The notes below the pieces were generated by a model. The model searched no databases. It saw only the letters and a program-made list of their open reading frames with translations, and had not been told where the DNA came from. Positions 46,039 to 57,047 of a DNA stretch of 64,000 bases are shown in pieces. The position numbers and the translations under genes were made by a program. The stretch's first letter is position 1; every line of letters starts with the position of its first letter. The DNA comes from Hordeum vulgare subsp. vulgare. Lineage: Eukaryota; Streptophyta; Magnoliopsida; Poales; Poaceae. The stretch lies in contig NC_058518.1 in assembly GCF_904849725.1 (NCBI RefSeq), forward strand, positions 324,406,581 to 324,470,580, read 5' to 3'.

Positions 46039-47582
46039 TGATACGTCCATTTTGCATCATGTTTTCATGTTGATATTTATCGCTTCTTTGGCTTTTATTT
46101 AACTTCACGGTACAATCCTTATGTCTTTTCTCTCTTATTTTGCAAGGTTTACATGAAGAGGGAGAATGTCGGCAACTGGAATTCTGGCCTAAAAGTGGAG
46201 CAAAGTTGAGATACCTATTCTGCGCAACTCCAAACTCCGTAAAACTCAATGAGGATTTTTTTTCCGGATTTATAAAAAATACTGGGCCGAAGAAGTGCCA
46301 GAGGGGCGCCAGGGGTTGGCCACAAGCCTGCACGGCGCGGCCACCCCCCCCCCCCCCCCCGCAGGCCGCGCCATGAGGGCTTGTGGGCAACCTGCTGGCC
46401 CACTTGCCCCCCTCTTTTGCTATATGAAGGGTTTCGTCCAGAAAAAAATCAAGGAGGAGCTTTTTCGTGGATTGGCCGCCGCCACGAGGCGGAACTTGAG
46501 CAGAACCAATCTAGAGCTCTGGCAGGACGATCCTGTCGGGAAAACTACCCCCCCCCCCCCGGAGGGGGAAATCGTCGCCATCGTCATCACCAACACTCCT
46601 CTCATCGGAGGGGACTCGTCACCATCAACATCTTCATCAGCACCATCTCATCTCCAAACCCTAGTTCATCACTTGTAACCAATCTCCGTCTCGCGACTCC
46701 GATTGGTACTTGTAAGGTTGCTAGTAGTGTTAATTACTCTTCGTAGTTGATGCTAGTTGGATTACTTGGTGGAAGAGTTTATGTTCAGATCTTTGATGCT
46801 ACTCATTACCTCTCTGGTCATCAATATGATTATGCTTTGTGAGTAGTTACTTTGGTTCCTGAGGACATGGGATAAGTCATGCTAATAGTAGTCATGTGAA
46901 TTTGGTATTCGTTCGGTATTTTGATGTGTTGTATGTTGTTTTTCCTCTAGTGGTGTTATGTGAACGTCAACTACATAACACTTCACCATTATTTGGGCCT
47001 AGAGGAAGGCATTGGGAAGTAGCAAGTAGATGATGGGTTGCTAGAGTGACAGAAGCTTAAACCCTAGTTTATGCGTTGCTTCGTAAGGGGCTGATTTGGA
47101 TCCACTAGTTTAATGCTATGGTTAGACTTTGTCTTAATTCTTCTTTCGTAGTTGCGGATGCTTGCAAGGGGGGTTAATCATAAGTTGGATTCTTGTCCAA
47201 GTAAGGGTAGTACCCAAGCGATGGTCCACCCACATATCAAACTATCAAAGTAGCGAATGCGAATCATATGAACATGATGAAACTACCATGACAGAAATTC
47301 CCGTGTGTGCTCGGGAGCGCTTTTTCCTCCTATAAGACTTTGTCCAGGCTTATCCCTTGCTACAAAAGGGATTGGGCCACTTTGCTGCACTGTTGCTATT
47401 TTTGTTACTTGTTGCTTGCTACGAATCATCTCACCACACAATCACTTGTTACCGATAATTTCAGTGCTTGCAGATATTTCCTTGCTGAAAACCACTTGTC
47501 AGATCCTTCTGATCCTCGTTGGGTTCGACACTCTTACTTATCGAAAGGACTGCGATTGATCCCCTATACTTGTGGGTCATTA
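46039..47582 (+). repeat. D 3' LTR (1544 bp)
   Basis: Starts TGATACGTCCATTTTGCATC and ends GGGTCATTA (5' copy GGGTCATCA). It is uninterrupted, so it serves as reference for the split 5' LTR. Stem arms lie at 46320-46328 and 46378-46386, TATAT at 46421-46425. Two C-runs lie near 46344-46360 and 46549-46560; the second is much shorter in the 5' LTR. Confidence 0.93.
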
Positions 47583-47587
47583 GCAAG

Positions 47588-50500
47588 CCAATGAGTACTT
47601 TCAATGTACTCGCAAACAGCCCATCACATGAACAATGAAAGCGAACGATAACAATAACATGCATCTTTGGTGGAATGATCATGAATATGCATCAAGTTAA
47701 AGAATTACTGTTGAAGAACATGTTACAGATATCAATGTATCTGTCGAGGGCTGAACCATCCGGGGCTCACCCTATATGCCAAGTCACCAAACTTGGTCAT
47801 ATCGTTGCTTTCATAATAACTCACTTTTATCACAACCCACACACACTTGGTTTATGCGGAAACGACTGGACGTAGTTTAAGAAGCACCACCCAACTGTCC
47901 TTGACTATGGACACGGCTACTCGAATAGTTTTACACTCTGTAGAGGTAGTACATTGATCCGGGAAACTTCCGTTTCATCCATGACTCGCGGTATATAACA
48001 TTCCCGAGGTAAGTACCCGATCAATGCCTTTCCCCTTAGGATACTAGACAAAGAGGTCCACTCGATTGGTACCCAGCCCACATGTTATACATCTTACAAG
48101 CACTAACTCTGGACAGTATCAACCATGTGGGGACCAACGATGTGCCTGGAACTCATAAAAATGGCATAGTCGTCCTACCTGGCACGACCCCATCACGAGA
48201 GTGACCACACATCACTCCCGCCACTAGTAATGTGGCTCTTTGCTAGCACCGACCAAAGTAATCAACATAGATCTGTCCCATAAGGGGTAACATGGTCGTA
48301 CTGGTAAGGTTGGGACGGTCGACACATCATAAATCTAATCCCATTTCCGAAACCATACTCACTCAAAATACCCGGTGCACCACTTCACCAAAAGTGGCCA
48401 CCTAACTCATCATCACCCTCGGGCATTAGTGGCACCCGACGGGGTTTTCATAAATCTTTGATTATACCAACAACATGCTCATGCTTATTATTCTAGAATT
48501 ACTTGTCGACATGATAATAGCATGATCCTCAAAAAGGGGTAGGATCAAGCTCAATGCATGTGCTCTGGAGGAGTCATCGGTAACATCACCTTAGTGATTT
48601 ACCGGCACTTATGATCATATGCAACAGAAATACTTGCTATCTTAACATGCAATATAACATATGCTCAGTCATGGTCAAAGGGTTGCTTGCCTTGGTCAGC
48701 TAGGTATCTGGGGTCTTCGAGGTCTTCCGCTCCGATTCCCTCGTCACGCGGATTTTCTATCGTTGATAAAAGAATAAATAAGAAATAGCTCACTCAGAAA
48801 CAGATCACAAAGTTATTTTAAAAAAATTCTTTATTACTGATAAATCTAAGTTATCTTTTTGAAAAATATTTGCCTCAAATTTTCATGAAGGAACATTTTT
48901 AAAATTAACCAAACAGAAGCAAAATTATTCCAATTTAGTCCTTTTTAATATTACAAACAGAATAGTTGTTTGAAAAATTTATCCAATCATTCATTAAATA
49001 CTACATATTTTAGAAGAATAACAGTGAAAAAATTATATTTTTACACTGTTTAAATTTGTTCATAATAAACTTTGAAATCAGATTTTTAAAAATAAAGAAA
49101 AATGGGCTAAGTCCCTGGCCTGGCTCGGCCTGGAACTAGGCTGGCCCATGGCCAGCCGATAGCCTACCCAGGCGCGCGCGCCGTCACATTTGAACCTGAC
49201 GTGCGGGGCCCTGCGGTCAGCGGATGCGGGCAGCGCAGGGGAGGAGGCTGGGCCACCGACAGGTGGGGCACACTTGTCGGGGTCGTCTCCTACCTCTGGC
49301 CAAAGAGGAGGAGGAGCACGCTGGCGAGGTTGTCGACGTTCTCAAGCCCAACAAGGACATGAATGGGTTCGACATGACGCTGCCTACCTGCTGGTGGTCG
49401 GAACAGCGACGGAGAGGCACGGGTTCGTCGATGATGAGAAGGCCGCGGCGGAGAAGTTTCGGGAGGTGGTCGAGGAGGTAGCTAGGGGCACGGAAATGCT
49501 CGAGAAAGTTGGGGGAAAGCTTCCTCGGGTCGAAGGGGTCGGTTTGGTGGGTCGGGGAACGCAGGAGCCGACGTGTAGCCAGAGATCGACCGGAGCTCCG
49601 AGGCGGAGGGGCCTCGGTCGATCTTGAGCACCGGGGCTCTGCTAGCTTTCTGGGGTGGCTAGGGAGGTGCTAGTGGTCGTGGTGAAGCTGTCTGAGGGGT
49701 GCTGGAGCGAGGGGAAGGGCTATAAATAGGCCCACGATGGTGAGCCGATTCGGGAGCGCCGGTGACTCACCGTGGTGCGCAAGGGGGTGCAGAGAGGGCT
49801 TGGGGTCAAACCACGGTCTCAGGACATGGTTTTGGACTGCCAGAGCCATCTGCTACAGAGGGAGAGAGGGAGGAGTTGAGCATCCATGGCTGCGCAACCT
49901 TGGCTGATTCTGGTGCGCGCGGGCACGCATCGCATGAGCTCTAGCATGGGAGAGGAGGGGGCCTGATGGTTGCTCGATGCAGAGGGCCTGTCGGGGAAGA
50001 GGTTGGACACCTCGGGGGAGGCTGGAACTGGCCGAGAGCGTCGCCCCCACCACGGTGGCTTCCTGTAGCGCGCCCAAAGCGCAGTTTTGGCATGCCACGG
50101 CATGCTGCTGCGCTCTGAGGCACTTTGGACGTGTCTAGCATGTCCTGGCACTGGCTGCGAGTGTGGCTAGCCGTTTGGGTCTCGTGGGAGCTTTGGCTGG
50201 TCAAGGGAGACAAGAAATACTGGTGTTGTGAGCTTTGAACTGAAGCTTAAATTGGGATTTTTGGCCTTTCCACTTTGAACCAGTGAGGGGCCAGTTGACT
50301 GGGGTTAGGCATAGATACTGGCCACCTAATCTATGAGTTTGGAGCAAAGGGGTTGGGTTTAGCTGTGGCTAAGAGGGCTTTTTCCCATCTGTCAAAAGGT
50401 GTTGGACAGTGGTTTGAGGGGGTTGGACCCCACCACTGGTGCTGCAACTTAACAGGTATGGGTTTGGTGCTAAAACATGGGGTTTCACCAAGTTTGAGCT

Positions 50501-51368
50501 CCATTGGACAAGTTTAGCTTTGTAAACTTGAAAACGCCTCCATATGACCAGATATGTCCCTTCCAAAGAGAGTGTGGGCAAACTAAGTCCCACAAATCCC
50601 ATTTTTGGTGTGGGACCCTCATTTTAGGTATTAGGCACTCCTACAAAGTTTCAGCATCCTTGGACAAACTTTGCTATGTAGAGTTGCTCTAACTTCAATA
50701 TGGACACAAGGGGTTTTAGGGTTATTTGGGGTCCTTACTCACCTTGGATCAAGGTTAAACTTTATGTGGGCACCAAATATGGCTTACGGATACCACTGGA
50801 ATTTTCTAGGATTTTATTGAGAATATTTCCTTTGGAAATATTTCAAAAGGTCAAAACAGACAGAAATGATTTTCACAGTTTTATTCAATTAATTATAATA
50901 TAAAATAGGGTTAAAAATCTTATGTATGGAAAATATATGTCCTTCTGATCATCCCCAAATTTAATTAGATTTTTCTAATGCAGAAAAGTATTTTTCCATG
51001 TAGGAATACCAATTCTGGCCTGAGAAATGGACATGCAATTAAATTAGGAAAACAATTATAAAAATAATTATTTTTGTGGTTTTGGAATATAAAGATAAGT
51101 TAAAATTAGATCACCAACTTTGAGTATAAACCAACCTTGCCATCAAGGACAAGTAGTGCAACTCAAATTAGGGTTTTACCTTGATCAGAATCAAGTAAAG
51201 GTTTTTAGAAATAATTCAATATTGTGAGATGGGGTTTTTATCATCACATGATCACAAACATAAGCATACAATGACAATCATGGCACTCACATCATTAGTT
51301 TTGAAAAAGTTTTAACAAGCTAAGATATTTGCATTACAAAGAATGTGGTAGAAAAACAGGGTGTGACA
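47588..51368 (-). repeat. Solo LTR C, larger piece
   Basis: Resumes the LTR begun at 20878-21220. The join CCAGTGGCAAG/CCAATGAGTAC is seen uninterrupted at 54760-54785 in J's 5' LTR. It includes an AT-rich stretch (48770-49090), a GC-rich block (49130-50220) and a plus-strand TATAAATAGG at 49721-49730. Open frames in the GC-rich block are not supported as genes. Confidence 0.87.
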
Positions 51369-51373
51369 TGTCG

Positions 51374-54300
51374 TGGCTTCCCAACCATGGCGGTTCTTCG
51401 TCTTGACTTGAGTAGGATAGACTTTCGCTGTCTTGGGGTTGCTTCGAGAAGTACACCTACTCGAGATAACAGTGTACCCTCGAGAGGCATAGCGATTGGC
51501 GTTCCTGGGGCTCGTCCAAACAGGACTGAGGTGTTCTTCCTCTTATTGGGTGAATAAGTATGTCGTCAGTGAGGATGACAACATATTTTCCCCAAGCATG
51601 ACATAAGCAGAGTGCTCATGAGACAGGTGAGGAGAACGGGGACTTGCTATGGGTGGTCGCTGGCCGAGGGGTTTGTGGTCCAACATGACCTAGTCCTTCA
51701 TGCCCATGTTCGACATAGACACAATGGGTGGTGGTTGGGCGAAGTACTCGCCATATTCCAACGACTTAGAGTTGTTTTCTATGGTCGTAATCCGACCACC
51801 TTATGGCTGGGTGAAGCTTTAGGGTCTCAAGGAACTTAGGATGTGGGTGAACAGTCATCTTCTTATCTCTAAGCACATTCCTTAGATGCCAATAGTTTGA
51901 CCTCTAACTCGGGACGACCTCACCCTATTTCATCAAGATACCATCTCACATAAGTCAACTCCACACCGCTCATGCTAGTCAACTCCAGGGTTGAGGGAGG
52001 AACTAACCCAAACACTACAAGTATGGTGTAGCTGCGATGCACATGCATTCCTAAGCAAGAACCTTGGGAAGGCATACAAGCTCCTAAGATTGAATTTAAG
52101 ACACCACAATCCAAATGTCCAGCTAGATCATTCAATGGACAGGGTACTGCATTTCTATATTAAGGAAACACGTAGTATTCCAATCAAGATTTGGTTTCCT
52201 TTCTACTAATTCGATCAAGTGGTCCATCAATCTGGTCTATCACCACTGGACCCATTACTTCTACAAATCCAATATTGATGGGTTCTACAAGATCACTTAG
52301 AGTCCTCATAACTCACATGTCACTGCAAGGATTACGTCATAGTATATCCACCAACTTCACTATCATGGCCATCTAATCTCCAAGGCCAATTCACTTAGGT
52401 TCGTAAATCAATTCGACATCTCCAAGTATACGCACTTATTATCCACCAATAAACAAGGTATCACGATTAAGATCATCGGGCTAAATCCAATTTACTACGA
52501 ACCATGTGGCCTCGTATATCATTAATAGTCTATTGGGACTACCTATTTAATCCCAAACTCAAGTCCAATAAGAACTCTTGCTCGATACTCCAAGTCAATA
52601 TGGTAAAAATCATCAAACCATGTCATCTACTTGATAAACTAATTTATACACCCAGAATTATTATTCGCGATCATAATCTTTCAATTGAATCCAAACGTAC
52701 TCCAGGAATATGTAGGTTACGCTACTATATGAACTAGTTCCACCAAGTTCACCTACCTTTATAAGGGTCTCAATATCCAGCAAGGTTGTCTAGCTATATC
52801 CTCCAATCAACTAACATCATCACAACCTAAGTTTAATACTCTCATATCCGAGAATGGTCCTGCTTATGGAATCAGGGTTATGGTGCTAGATTGAGAATGA
52901 GGGATACTCGTCAACCGTGATCACTTGTTCCATAAGGAACCCGGTGCCCAGCAGGGTTTTATCGGGGCTCGACGGGTGTTCTGGCAAATCCGTGTATTAG
53001 ACACGTGACCAAAAATTTGAGCCGGAGAGGCTTGCGGGGTTAGTCTGGTCTAGAGAGGGTTTCCAATCTAGAGGGAAAGCATAACACCTACGGGTTGCGT
53101 GTGGTTAAGCATGGCATAGTCAGTGTCTTCAGCGTCAGTTGTCCGTCGAAGTGGATTCCCGATGCATCATGTCTTGTTGGTCTTCTGTTGTCGAGAGGGG
53201 TGAGAGAGAGAGAAAGAAAGCAGCAGCACAGAGGAGAGTGTCTAAGAGGTGCTATACTACAAGTGCAATCAAACGAGTGTTGGAAAAGTCAACTCAATCA
53301 TCAAGAGGAGGAAAGTGGTATAACCGCATGCGTGTTGCCTAGAGCAAAAGTGCGACTTATATCAAAGCACAAACAACAAAAACAAGCAACACACAACATG
53401 GTTCCATCCAAACCATTTCAGAGACTCGACTTCGCCTAAGGGATTTATGACTCATCCTACCCTAGGGGTTCTCAGACTCGACAGTCGTGCTTGCTTCGTG
53501 CTCTAGGGAGGAGTCCACTAAGTCTTCTGGACCTTCTCATGGTGTTTTCACGCCTCTTGTTGTTGCTCGCCGAAGCGAATCGGTTGAGTTGGAAAGAGCT
53601 CTTGATGTCTTCTGATCTGGGGAGTTGCTGACGAAGGTGGTTCTTCATGGCTATCATTGATAGGGTCTTCTTTTGTCTTCCTAATCTTGCCATTGTCTTC
53701 TTGTCTTCTGAGGCTTTGAGAGTTCCAAGTGGAGAACTTTTTATGTAATGATGTCAGCAAGGCATGATAGAGCTCTAACCTGTCAGTCACTTCATCACAA
53801 CATCGACACCTAGAGCGGGGGATGAAGAGAACCGTTTTCCTGCTCAGTAAGGAGAGGCGGACCAAATGGCGAGGTTCTCATCCACCAAGATAGTCAACAC
53901 AACCTTAATGTTGACATGGTCACTCTATTAGCAATGCAGGTCATGGTCTTGCACACATTATGTCCTGATTATCGTAGGTGAAGGTGGCATCACTCTGGAA
54001 CAGTGCCGAGGTTGTCGCCATCTTCTAAGCCTCGATGTCCTTGTTCCTCATGAAGGTACTTCTGTCAGTGTCGTCTGGTCGTAGCGTTCTCACCCTTGTC
54101 TTCCATGCACGTGGGTGATTGTTTGGAAAGGTTGCTTCCTTCCAAGTTGCCCACGAGGATTTTAATTAATCCCATGGTCAGGCATAAGGGTGCTAGCGGC
54201 CATTTGCAGGTTTTGAAGAAGCAGACAAGAGGTGTCAAGAAAATAAGAGTGGAAGTGCTAAGGCAAAAACCTTGCTTCCTTCGGAAATTTAGGAGAGGTG

Positions 54301-54395
54301 AGAAAGATACATACTTGTAAGCACTTTTAAAGGGTCAGGAAATCAGTTTTTACCCTCACTAACATCCGTGCTAACTAAGGCCTTCCTACAGTCAA
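51374..54395 (-). other. J internal region, main part
   Basis: About 3.0 kb continuing from 20877 after solo LTR C. I see no gag, protease, RT or integrase motif on either strand and no long open frame. Together with 20044-20877 the internal domain is about 3.9 kb and non-coding. With its long LTRs this fits the published LARD class of Triticeae (for example Sukkula). The class assignment is inference. Confidence 0.72.
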
Positions 54396-54411
54396 CTTGG
54401 CTCTAATACGA
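54396..54411 (-). other. J primer-binding site (initiator Met type)
   Basis: Minus-strand TCGTATTAGAGCCAAG matches the initiator tRNA-Met PBS TGGTATCAGAGCCAAG except for two bases. It lies 4 bp inside the LTR edge at 54416. It fixes the minus orientation and makes 54416 onward the 5' LTR. Confidence 0.78.
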
Positions 54412-54415
54412 GCTC

Positions 54416-55948
54416 TGTGGGGACCCCGACTTACGAGTCGAGATCGCCGAATGAACGTGCTCAGTGATCCCAGAGATCAATGCTCACCGAACACACAGAT
54501 ACTGAATATTAAAAGTCTTACATCCATACATATCGTTTGATACAACCAATGACCATTGCGGTCAAGTTTTACATATATAGGGCCTTGAGGGCCAACACAC
54601 CAAACTAGAACAATAGCGGAAATATTGGTCGAAAGCGTGAACCCATGCCATCAACCTGATCCTACACGCATTCTGACTGGGAGGCGTCCTAGCTTGCAAG
54701 AACGTCATCGAGTTACTCTTCACCAAATCATGTTCTCTCGTACCTGGTCAATGAAATAACCAGTGGCAAGCCAATGAGTACTTTGAATGTACTCGCAAAC
54801 AGCCCATGATATGAACAATGCAAGTGAAGGATAACAATAATAGGCATCTTTGTTGGACAACAACTTGTTGCAAATAAACATGATCATGGATGTGCAACAT
54901 AAGCTAAATGTTGATTTGAAGAACAGGTTACAGATACCAATATATCTGTCGAGGGCTGAACACTCTGGGTTCACCCTATATGCCAAGTCACCAAACTTGG
55001 TCATATCAACTCTTCCATATTAACTTCATTTACCACACACTCACACACACTTGGTTTATGCGGAAACGACTGGACGTAGTTTAAGCAGCACCACCCAACT
55101 GTCCTTGACCGTGAACACGGCTATTCGAATAGTTTTACACTCTGCACAGGTAGTACGCTGGACCCACAAGATCTGGGAAACTTTCTTGTCATCCACGACT
55201 CGCGGTATTTAACATACCGGAGGTAAGTACCCGGTCAATGCCTTTCCCCTGACGATACTAGACAAAGAGGTCCACTCAATTGGTACCCAGCCCACATGTT
55301 GTACGTCTTACGAGCATCGACTCTGGACATTATCAACCATGCGGGGACCAACGGTGTGCCTAGAACACGTAAAAATGGCATAGTCTCCCTACCTGGCACG
55401 ACCCCATCTCGAGAGTGACCATACATCACTCCCGCCACTAGTAATGTGGCTCTTTGCTAGCACCGACCATAAAGGGATAACATGGTCGTACATGTAAGGT
55501 TGGGACGGTCGACACATCATAAATCTAATCCCATTTCCTAAACCATACATACACCAATACCCGGTGCACCACTTCACCAAAAGTGGCCACCTAACTCATC
55601 ATCACCCTCGGGCATTAGTGGCACCCGACGGGGTTTTCATAAACCTTTGATTTATACCAACAACATGCTCATTCTAATACTACTCTAACTTTACTTGTCA
55701 ACATGATATTAGCATGACCCTCATAGGTGGTAGGATCAAGCTCAATGCATGTGCTCCGGAGGAGCCATCGGTAACATCACTTCAATGATTTACCGGTACT
55801 CATGATCATATGCAACGGAAATATTGGCTACATTAGCATGCATCATAACATATGCTCAGACATGGTCAAAGGGATGCTTGACTTTGCTCTCATAGCTCTC
55901 GGGTGTTTGAGGTCTTCCGATCCAACTCCGAGAACTCCGTCTACTCAT
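54416..55948 (-). repeat. J 5' LTR, interrupted by G
   Basis: The edge TGTGGGGACCCCGACTTACG is the same as at 20878. It aligns with 20878-21220 plus 47588 to about 48740, and with 1-460. Element G cuts it at 55948. Confidence 0.88.
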
Positions 55949-57026
55949 TGTCGGGGGGATAACCCCGGGGTAGGCTCATCAAGCCTGCTCCTTCATTTCC
56001 GGCCAAATGGACGGAAGATATGGAGATTCCCAAGGTCCAAGTCTTCTAACCGGCTAGGCATCGCCTGCCGGCTGGACGACAAGGCAGCCACCTTTCTGGC
56101 CAGCCAGGCATCCCCTGCCGGCTAGAATGTAGGCGGTCTCCCCTTCACAGCCATCCTGGTCCCGCCAGTCGAACTGGGGAGGAGGCGGCCACCCACGAGC
56201 CAGCTAACCAAGCAGGCTAGCCGGCTGAGGGTCACCAGTCACATCAGATCGTAGGTCAGGAAAGGACCTCACGATTAAAGGTAGCTACGCGTCAGCAAAG
56301 GTACTGGATCGGGGCACCCGGCAGGTACGAGCGTCGGCGGCCACGCCGCTGACTTACCCTGGCTCTGATCCATCACCTAGCCTGATGTCGGACCGTCACA
56401 CTCCCACTCCATTACTGCACTCCGCATGGGGAACAGTGGAGGCGGTCGTACTGCCTGCCCATGAAGAATCTCGCGGGGTGCCGCTTGACGTACAGCGCAT
56501 GCTCAGCGTCAACCTTACGCGGGAGCCCCATTGGCCAACCGGTGGGTCCCACAGGTAAACGAGACCATGCAGTCGGCGGGCCCCTCATCGACAAGACAAG
56601 ACCCTTGTGGGCCCCTGGCCAGCCGGCGAAGCAGCCAGGCTGGTCCCACGCTTGTACCCTTTATCCATCTTGTAGGCCGGTGGGTTCGTCTATAAAACCC
56701 CCCGGTCGCCCCCCATGCAGGGGGGCGATCACTTGCCAGTCATTCAACACTACACACTCACCAACCAACAGAGAGCGAGGGAGAGACGAGCCGGCTGCTC
56801 CCCTCTTCCTCCTCCCAACACAGCTCCAGGAGCAACATTGTACTCTGTTTCCATACATCAAACACACAAGCAGGATTTGGGGTATTATCTCTACGGAGAG
56901 CCCTGAACCTGGGTACATCGTGCGTTCCATGCGTCTACCAACCTCGTTCCCAGCGCCCACCTTTGTCCCTTCGGTTCTCATCGACTTTAGCCTACCTATG
57001 GCATATGTTGTGAGTATTCACCGACA
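55949..57026 (+). repeat. G 5' LTR (1078 bp)
   Basis: Starts TGTCGGGGGGATAACCCCGG and ends TTCACCGACA, followed by a PBS. It includes a 50-bp-spaced repeat (56056-56073 and 56106-56123, GGCATC.CCTGCCGGCT). There is no second copy in the window to confirm the ends. Confidence 0.82.
56691..56697 (+). promoter_or_regulatory. TATA box of LTR G
   Basis: TATAAAA in TCGTCTATAAAACCCCCC, about 740 bp into the LTR. Good consensus and typical position before R/U5. Confidence 0.65.
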
Positions 57027-57028
57027 TT

Positions 57029-57047
57029 TGGCGCCCACCATGGGGCC
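57029..57047 (+). other. G primer-binding site
   Basis: TGGCGCCCACCATGGGGCC, 2 bp inside the LTR end. The form TGGCGCCCACC(G/A)TGGGGCC is common in Tat-type gypsy elements. It overlaps the probable gag ATG at 57040. Confidence 0.75.

Larger units (their letters stand above)
21221..47582 (+). mobile_element. Gypsy element D (autonomous type), hosting E and F
   Basis: This is a gypsy retrotransposon with TSD GCAAG at 21216-21220 and 47583-47587. Without E and F it is about 10.2 kb. The order is 5' LTR (interrupted by E), PBS, gag-protease, RT-RNase H, integrase, an extra ORF, 3' non-coding region (interrupted by F), PPT, 3' LTR. The domain order PR-RT-RNH-INT is that of Ty3/gypsy, and the tRNA-Asp-type PBS suggests the Athila group. 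It is the only element of the TGATACGTC families here that has pol. Confidence 0.93.
20878..51368 (-). mobile_element. Solo LTR C (J family), split by D
   Basis: The left edge is TGTGGGGACCCCGACTTACG at 20878 and the right edge ends ...CAGGGTGTGACA at 51368. These are the two ends of one J-type LTR. It is flanked by TGTCG at 20873-20877 and 51369-51373, a perfect 5-bp TSD 30.5 kb apart. Removing element D with one TSD copy (26,367 bp) leaves about 4.12 kb, a single LTR without internal sequence. It therefore arose by LTR-LTR recombination after insertion into J's internal region, before D inserted. Confidence 0.88.

Noticed and set aside
46295..46678. 127-codon open frame in D's 3' LTR
   Set aside because: Lies in LTR sequence across a C-run of unstable length; not kept in the 5' LTR copy.
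49190..50213. Open frames of 80-145 codons on both strands in solo LTR C
   Set aside because: Same GC-rich LTR block; no conservation of frame with the J copy.
56461..57039. Upstream extension of G's gag frame
   Set aside because: Lies entirely within the 5' LTR and PBS and includes the TATA region; ATG 57040 is the first after the LTR.
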